A stretch of 8,606 nucleotides of DNA from Gammaproteobacteria bacterium UBA3532 (lineage in GTDB: Bacteria; Pseudomonadota; Gammaproteobacteria; Enterobacterales; UBA3532), in the NCBI GenBank assembly GCA_002376965.1, contig DFOV01000390.1, forward strand, positions 1 to 8,606, written 5' to 3'. Numbering within the stretch: the stretch's first letter is position 1; each line of letters opens with the position of its first letter. Below the pieces are notes generated by a model. The model did no database searches. It saw nothing but the letters and a program-made list of their open reading frames with translations, and was not told where the DNA came from. Shown in pieces: positions 1-6,400 of this stretch. Made by a program: the position numbers and the translations under genes.

Positions 1-294
1 GCTGCGGTAGGCATGCAATAAACAAAAAGCGGGAGCGATACCAAAGGCAATTAAATCAGCCAGGCTGTCAAACTGAGCACCAAACTCGGATGAGGCTTTC
101 ATCACTTTGGCCGCGAAGCCATCAAGCTTATCCAGTAATACACAGTAGATAACCATGTGGCAGGCAAAGATAACGGGGATTTTATTGTCGACGGGAGAGT
201 TTAAGCCACCAGAGGCAAAGAGTATGGCCCATACGCCAATGAGAAAGTTGAGACTGGTAAATAAATTCGGAACGATATAACGCGCGTGCTTCAC
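1..294 (-). CDS. CDP-alcohol phosphatidyltransferase, PssA-like (partial, 3' end off the window)
   Basis: These are the first 98 codons of a membrane enzyme of the CDP-alcohol phosphatidyltransferase family, which joins a CDP-activated lipid to an alcohol such as serine. The N-terminal pattern IVPNLFTSLNFLIGVWAI resembles the first membrane segment of type II phosphatidylserine synthases. The catalytic signature follows at about residues 59-84: DKLDG, AAK, then G-AQF-D-SLA-D. The spacing matches the family D-x2-DG-x2-AR-x8-G-x3-D-x3-D motif, and all four aspartates are present. The usual Arg of the AR pair is Lys here. The start is GTG (292-294): the frame has an upstream TGA four codons earlier and no ATG between, and an AGG lies 7 nt ahead of the GTG. 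The substrate (serine, glycerol phosphate or inositol) cannot be assigned without the C-terminus, so no gene symbol is given. It appears to have its own promoter and is probably unrelated to the upstream redox genes. Confidence 0.88.
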   Translation of the reverse strand, partial: MKHARYIVPNLFTSLNFLIGVWAILFASGGLNSPVDNKIPVIFACHMVIYCVLLDKLDGFAAKVMKASSEFGAQFDSLADLIAFGIAPAFCLLHAYRS

Positions 295-354
295 GGTACA
301 ACCTATTCAAATTCTGCTAGCCAAGAAGTGGTAGCATGTCCATGTTGGGACAGC

Positions 355-363
355 ATTCTAACA
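355..363 (-). promoter_or_regulatory. Extended -10 promoter candidate for the PssA-like gene
   Basis: Read on the minus strand this is TGTTAGAAT, an extended -10 (TG-n-TATAAT type) with five of six matches in the hexamer. No good -35 hexamer sits 16-18 bp upstream, which is tolerated in extended -10 promoters. Transcription would begin near 348 and leave a leader of about 54 nt before the GTG at 294. A 5-bp inverted repeat (337-341 with 348-352) lies over the predicted start point and could be an operator, but it is short enough to be chance. Confidence 0.35.
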
Positions 364-402
364 TTATTTTGAATCAAACCGCGATGACGTTTAGTTACTT
401 TT

Positions 403-430
403 TTGCGACAGGAAAAGCCCCCTGCCGCAA
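403..430 (-). terminator. Hairpin behind the DUF1552 gene, possible transcript end
   Basis: An inverted repeat with 10-nt arms (403-412 and 421-430) and an 8-nt loop lies 20 nt past the DUF1552 stop codon. On minus-strand RNA all ten positions pair, nine Watson-Crick and one G-U; on the plus strand that pair becomes an A-C mismatch, so the structure favours the minus-strand transcript. The RNA after the stem is A-rich (the T run at 399-404 is on the plus strand), so there is no U-tract and this is not a textbook intrinsic terminator. It may be a 3'-end protecting hairpin or part of a factor-dependent terminator. Confidence 0.4.
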
Positions 431-449
431 TTGACTCACTGAAAAGCAG

Positions 450-1796
450 TTAAGTATTCAGCCCCGCAACTTGACCAGAGCCATAGCCGCCAAAGCTGGA
501 TATACCGTGCCCCATCGCGTTTGCCATCGATACCAGGATACGATTATGCGGAACACCAGAGCGGTCACGATCAGACTCGACACCAGCAGGCGGTGCTCCA
601 TTGGTATCATAAACTTTACCAACATTCATCGAACCGCCGGCACCACCAGCAATATATACCGGTTGGTCGAACTCACCATGCACTCCACCCCAGTCTGAGC
701 ATTCGCTAAATACATAGATAATGGTATTTTCCAGCATAGTACCACTGCAGTCGGGTTCATTGATTGTATCCAGCTTCTGACACAAGCTGGCAACCTTTTG
801 ATTGACCCATTGATTAACCCGAGCCAAATCATTACCGTCATTGTGCGACAAGCCGTGATAATAACTATTGGAAAGTTGGGCGATGGTGGTGTTAGGAAAG
901 TTGATTGGTACGTCAAAGGTATGATGCCCAAACTCAATCGTACCAACCCGCGATACCCCACAAGCCATTGCTGCAACCATAATATCAATCTGGGCATCCA
1001 TAACCTGGTCCATCAGCAAGGTATTGTCACGGTAGCTATCAATAGACAGCGGCGACTGATCCAACGCACCACAATCCCCCAGATTAACCCCTAAGCGGCG
1101 CTCAATGGCTTCCATCGACGCAATATGCTGATCGAGCTTTGCCTGTTCGACCGCACCTAATTGAGATTTCAGGGCATTCAGCTCTTTCAGTGCAGAATCA
1201 ACAACAGATCGGCGAGGAGAATTTTGATTGGAGTTATTACCCCCCGTCACGCCATTAAGGAAGGTTTCCCAAGCCTTGTTGGGGCTATCTTCTCCTTTTG
1301 CACCGACTCCAGGCGCGGCGAAAGTAACACCGTCACCATGGTTACCTTCGTTAGCAGACTTGATAGTGTTGCCTACGCCCAAGTGAATATGCTTGTAGAA
1401 GTCGTTCGCTCCGACGGTTTCTGCCAGCTCAATGTTAAGCGAGCGGTTGCTAACCCCTTGATTACCGGTGAGTGCAGCATGGGCATTCGGCCAGTGGGTA
1501 TTACCAGTACAGTCGGTGTACATTAAACCGCGAAACGGCGTCAGGAAGCCTTTGTTTTTTATATCCTGCAAAGGCTCCATCGCAAAATTAAGGCTGAAAT
1601 TGCTGCCACTACCAATGGCATGCCATTTATTCGCTGTTGCACCATTCGGGTGGTAGAAAAAGATGATGCGTTTAGCAACACCATCGCCACAGGCAGCCTT
1701 AGCCGTCTTTCCATGGAGAATATCATAGAACGGTAACGCAAATCCGGCGGCACCCAGAGACTTCATGAATTTTCTTCGTTGTAATAAGTGCTTCAT
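450..1796 (-). CDS. Tat-exported DUF1552 (HXXSHH-family) protein
   Basis: This 448-residue protein has the usual length and layout of DUF1552 proteins, which are common in planctomycetes, myxobacteria and some gammaproteobacteria next to DUF1592/DUF1588 heme proteins. Its biochemical function is not established. Residues 6-12 read QRRKFMK, a twin-arginine motif followed by a hydrophobic stretch (LGAAGFALPF) and AKAA near residues 32-35, so export in folded form and cleavage after about residue 34 are likely. The family's HXXSHH-type motif appears at 314-319 as HGLSHN, with the last His replaced. A conserved C-terminal block follows: ENTIIYVFSECSDWGG (356-371), then HGEFDQPVYIAGGAGG (373-388). 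The mature part has seven cysteines (36, 96, 242, 279, 339, 350, 366), suggesting disulfides or a cofactor. The ATG at 1796 has AAGG 8 nt ahead, immediately after the stop of the upstream gene, so coupled translation is likely. Family assignment is strong; the role as partner of the upstream heme protein is inferred from this linkage. Confidence 0.9.
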   Translation of the reverse strand: MKHLLQRRKFMKSLGAAGFALPFYDILHGKTAKAACGDGVAKRIIFFYHPNGATANKWHAIGSGSNFSLNFAMEPLQDIKNKGFLTPFRGLMYTDCTGNTHWPNAHAALTGNQGVSNRSLNIELAETVGANDFYKHIHLGVGNTIKSANEGNHGDGVTFAAPGVGAKGEDSPNKAWETFLNGVTGGNNSNQNSPRRSVVDSALKELNALKSQLGAVEQAKLDQHIASMEAIERRLGVNLGDCGALDQSPLSIDSYRDNTLLMDQVMDAQIDIMVAAMACGVSRVGTIEFGHHTFDVPINFPNTTIAQLSNSYYHGLSHNDGNDLARVNQWVNQKVASLCQKLDTINEPDCSGTMLENTIIYVFSECSDWGGVHGEFDQPVYIAGGAGGSMNVGKVYDTNGAPPAGVESDRDRSGVPHNRILVSMANAMGHGISSFGGYGSGQVAGLNT

Positions 1797-1804
1797 TGAG
1801 TTTA

Positions 1805-1808
1805 CCTT
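1805..1808 (-). promoter_or_regulatory. Ribosome binding site of the DUF1552 gene
   Basis: AAGG on the minus strand begins directly after the TAA of the upstream gene (1809-1811) and is 8 nt from the ATG at 1796. The terminating ribosome therefore covers the site, which supports translational coupling and confirms the ATG at 1796 as the start. Confidence 0.7.
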
Positions 1809-3494
1809 TTATTTTCTTACCGTTAGACCAGGAAGCTCAATCAAGCTAAGCATCAATTCCTGGATCGTCATGCTACCTGACGTAAACTGTTCTACGGTAT
1901 CACGAAGCGCACATTGGTCTTTACGTGATGACACATAGCCCTTGCTATAGAGATAGTATTTTTCAGCATAGCAGGCTTTGGCCCGGTTACTATTGGCGAT
2001 GATATCAGCCATTTGTGGAATGGTGTCGTAGGTATCATGCGTTTGCGGTAAGTTAATACCTTCAACGCTGACAACATCCCCAGTAATATCAATCAAGTTG
2101 CCGTGATCACTTTCGCGATACTGTCCACCTGCATCCAGCTTTTCAAATCCAAAGCCAATGCCATCAAGATAAACATGGCATGAGTAGCACGGATTGGTTG
2201 GGTTCAATTCGCCATTAGGATTAGTATGCAGTGCAAAACGCTCTTTCAAGGTTAAGTTTGGATCAGGCTCAGGGAACACCGCCACCACACCATTCGGCAA
2301 AGGCAACGGATCGCACAGGAAGTTTTGACGCACCGCTGCTGCTCGCTTAATCGGATGAGGCTCATCGAAAACGGAGAATGTCGACAGGAATGAACCATGT
2401 CCAAACAACCCGCTTCGTCCTTGCGCTCCTGAGTAGTTGACTATACCGCTACCAGCATAACCGTAGTAACTGGCCAGCTCACTAGAAGCAACAGTGTATT
2501 GAGCCGTTAACAACTCTTCATAAGTTCCAGTGCTGTTGAAAATTACGTGGTTAACGAAGTCTCGCGTTTCCTGGAGCATATCGTCACGCACATTATCGAA
2601 GCCCGTATTCACACGGCTTTCATCACCCAGCCCTTGAACACCCAGCCATTGCAAGGCGAAGTCGCCGACAGCTCTTTGAGCATCCGTTGTTTGATTCAAT
2701 AACGATTGCGCCTGAGAGCGAATTTGCGCGGCCGTTGACAGCTGATTCGCATCAGCAGCTGCAAGCAATGTATCGCTCGGGGTTGTCTGCAAGAACAAGT
2801 AAGACAAGGCGGTCGCAATCTCATATTGAGACAGCACATAAGTGCCATTACCCGCATTAGCGCCCAGCTCCGAGCGATAAAGGAAGTTTGGTGAGTTAAG
2901 CATGGCTTGAACAACAACCGCTCCACCATAGCTATCAAACATAGCTTCATAGCTAGTCAGCTCTTCTGTAGTTAATGGACGACGGAAGGCTCGCTTACCA
3001 AAGATCGCAACATTGGCTTTAGTGCTGATAGGGTTGGACAGCAGAACCAGCTCTTCTGCGGCATCAAGATAGTCTAGAGCATTCACTTCGAAGACATAGG
3101 CTTGATCGGCATTGTTGTCAAAACCATGCAGGCGTTTTTCAGGCTGGAAGCTATTTGCTACAGTAACCTGGTTCAGCCCCAGTAAGTCAGCAACACTGTT
3201 GTTGTATTCTGTTCGCGTTAACAGGCGTAACTGACGTTTTTGATAGGTATCGTCACTGGTACATACATCAACAAAGCTGCGCAAATAATCAACATATTCG
3301 GCGACATCAATGGCACACTGCCCAGAGCAAACACTTGGATCATCATCAGCTGGCATGGTCAGATCGATTTTCTCGATCAAATCAGCAAGCGGTCGCGTAC
3401 TAGCTTTCAGGTTGGTACCACCGACTCCACCACCGCCATCTGCGCCATGACATCCGGCACACATTTGTTGATACGGCTCTTTTCCTGGGCCTGG
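1809..3494 (-). other. C-terminal cytochrome c plus DUF1587-1595-1592-1588-1585 module
   Basis: Residues 1690-1765 are a class I cytochrome c-type domain: CAGCH at 1701-1705, a likely Met ligand at 1736 (TMPADDD), and a nearby CSGQC. The planctomycete-type module follows in the usual order: DUF1587 (LRLLTRTEYNNSVADLLGLN, 1778-1797), DUF1595 (FGKRAFRRPLTTEE, 1854-1867), DUF1592 (about 1905-2035), DUF1588 (RSGLFGHGSFLSTFS, then PCYSCHVYLDGIGFGFEKLDAGG, with a third heme motif at 2125-2129), and DUF1585 (2178-2246). In other genomes this cassette is usually a stand-alone protein encoded beside DUF1552, as here. Its function is not established. Confidence 0.85.
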
Positions 3495-6400
3495 GCCACG
3501 CACGCTGGAAACAAGCTCGATATCCATCGCAGGCATTAACACTTGCACCTCTGGCTTGGTCGGGTCGGAAACGATAAAGTCCACTGCCGAACCGGTCCAA
3601 CCAAGGAATAATTGGTCAATATCCCATTCGGCGGTGACAGTTACTACACTGCCCACGGCGACCTGAGTAACGTTTCCTTCAGTGCTTCCGCCAATTACCG
3701 ACAGCTGATACTTATCGCCACTATCGCGCATCCAGACCATGGTGTCGTTCGCGGTCAGACCGGTTATAGACGTGTGTTCACTAAGGCCAATAAGGTCGTC
3801 TGTTTGCCCGGTATCGACACAGTTATTAAAGATGATATTGGCCTCGCCATTTACCAATAGGCTTTCAGGTAATTCAAATTCAAACCAGCCTTGATTATCA
3901 CTCAGTGGGTCACTTCCCGGCCAACCTCCTAAGTTATCTTGATTGGCATTCCAAGCATAGGCACAAACTTGTCCCCAGTTCTCAGGGTTGCTAAATCGCA
4001 CCCAAACACCTTGGCTGGCCTGCAACACAGTTACATCCGATGATAGCCCCGAATAGGTCGCACGAACAACCGCCTCACCTGGAGCCAGACGGGTCAAGGT
4101 TGAACCACTGATATCAACCACATTTTGCCCTGAAACAATACTCCAGCTGACAGAGCCGGTCACATTTTGCGTAGTGCCATCGCCGTAAGTAGCCATAACC
4201 ACCATCGGCATTGTCGTATCTAGTGAAACTGGATTAGGCAATACATTAATCGCCGTCACTGTATTGTCTGATACTTCAACGCTAATGGTTGTCGACTTTC
4301 CGGCATAAGTTGCCGTAATCGTCGCAGTTCCTGATGCCAGTGCGTTCACCCTACCACTGGCTAAAACTTCTACCACATTGATATCAGAAGATTGATAAGT
4401 CGCTCCAACCGGAGCCCATAAGCCATTTGAGAAATTAGCGTGAGCGTAGATGTTGGTCGAGTCGTTAGGCTTCAAGCTCAAAGAGGTAAGCGCGCTTTTG
4501 TTTACGCTTGGGTTGGCTGCGGAAATGAACAGACTCGATACCGTACCGTTATCCAAGCTGTTGATCCAATCTGCCATTAGTTGCACAGCCACACTGTCTA
4601 TGAAAGATGAACCACGCGGCATACGAATATCTGGAGATGTCTCTTGCTGACGCAGATAAACACTACTATCGCTGGCCACGCCCGGATGGATACGATATGT
4701 ACCTGGATTACTGGCTGCCCAAATCAGATTAGACTGAGCAAGCGTAGCGTCATAGGCCATATTTTTGCCGTTAGCATCGGCATGGCAACCAGCGCAGTTG
4801 ATATCAAGATAAACCCGCGCCCGCTCACTCAAATCAGCACTGGTGTTATAAGGGTCAACATACTGAGCAGCAGCTGACAAATCAGGCAAGGTGCCAGCAA
4901 ATACACCAAGATCACCAAGGAAAGCAATTTGATTCGCCCAATAGTCATTGCCGTAATTTACCCACTTGTTAAGCAGTGCAGTATTCCACAACATGCCACC
5001 ATTACTACGACAATCACCACTGCAAACACCACCAGCCAGTATACTGTGGTTTCGGGTCTGAACACTTCCACCGACCCATTGTGAAACCGTTGCTTGCTCG
5101 GTCTGACTCAATAACAAGGCATCGGTTTGTGAACTGTTCCAGCGATAGTTAAATAGCTGCCAACCAGACGCCTTTTTTAATTGGATAAGCGTGTTGAGGC
5201 GCTGAGTATCTCCACTGCCATTCACTGGAACTTCAACGTGCTCAATAAGCACCGTACCTTGAGGGAAGCCCCACTCACTTTGTGCAGTATATTGAATTCT
5301 CTTGCCAGCAGGCAAAGCCAAGTAATGTTTGGCAACCAAGCCATCACGCCACTTATCGGCATTGAAATAAACAGGAACCACACCATTTGCCCAGTCCAAT
5401 GAAACGATATTATCAAATAACTGCGACTGACTCAGCGCCGCTGGCGGCTCGGTAGTGCTCCCTGCATTTTGATCAACCATTCTCCAAATATTGGAAGCAA
5501 CTAATCCGTTAGCATCCGCTTTTCCATCGTGCTGGTAAAAAGAACCAATTAGCATTTCATTGTCGGTATCACGCCCAAAGGTGGTGACATACTCAGGGAA
5601 GGTTTTGTTCACCAACAGGGTTGGTTCCTCACCCTGACGGTAACTCCAGATACGAGCCGTATCATAGTCTGCGAAGAAATAGCTGTTGGTTAAGCCTGAA
5701 AGCGCCGTTCCAGTGTAAAAGATGCCACCAATGATACTGGTTTTGTTTTCACCATTGCGTTCAAACCCTGTTTCAGGCCCAATCATGCCATTGGAGGTAC
5801 AGCTTGCAGCCGCATCACCACCAATAACACCACGGTTATCCGTTCCATCACAAACAGGCCAGCCATAGTTTCCGCCCTTTTCAATCAGGTTGACTTCTTC
5901 CCAATTGCTCTGGCCAACATCGCCTTCCCAGATAATGCCTGTAGCTGGATCGATATCAAATCGCCAAGGGTTTCGTAGGCCATAAGCATAGATCTCATCA
6001 CGAGCCAGGGCGTTGCCAACAAAAGGATTGTCCGCGGGAATGTCGTATGACCCATCGCTATTTACGATAATACGGATCATGGTGCCGCGCAGATTGGTCA
6101 GATCCTGGCTGTTATTATTGGCCCGTTCACCATTACACTCGGCCGCCAAGTCTTGTGCCGCACATTTGCCCCAATCGCCATCACCGTAGGTAACATACAT
6201 ATAGCCATCATGGAATTGGATCTGGCCGCCTTTATGCTCACGACCTTGCTGGCCTTCGCGAATAACAACAACCTCTCCTGAGGCAGACGTTGGATTAAGA
6301 GGGTTATCGACTGTAAAGCGAGAAACCACAGAATCTCCCTGAGCCTCGCCTGAGGTAGAGAAGTTCAATCGCGCACTGTAAAACAGGTAGAAGTGGCCGT

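Noticed and set aside
399..404. T run next to the hairpin as the U-tract of an intrinsic terminator
   Set aside because: It is on the plus strand and precedes the hairpin there; the minus-strand RNA has A residues after the stem.
1161..1526. Plus-strand open frame of 121 codons
   Set aside because: It lies wholly antisense to the well-supported DUF1552 gene, has no recognisable domain and no convincing ribosome binding site. Other plus-strand frames (for example 471-698, 798-1094, 3240-3539, 6447-6710, 6851-7096) fail for the same reason.
1689..1700. KAAC at residues 33-36 of the DUF1552 protein as a lipobox
   Set aside because: The required hydrophobic residue at -3 is replaced by Lys, so ordinary signal cleavage is more likely than lipidation.
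2696..2950. Minus-strand overlapping frame of 84 codons inside the giant gene
   Set aside because: It is a shadow in another frame of the DUF1592 region, where the main frame has clear family motifs.
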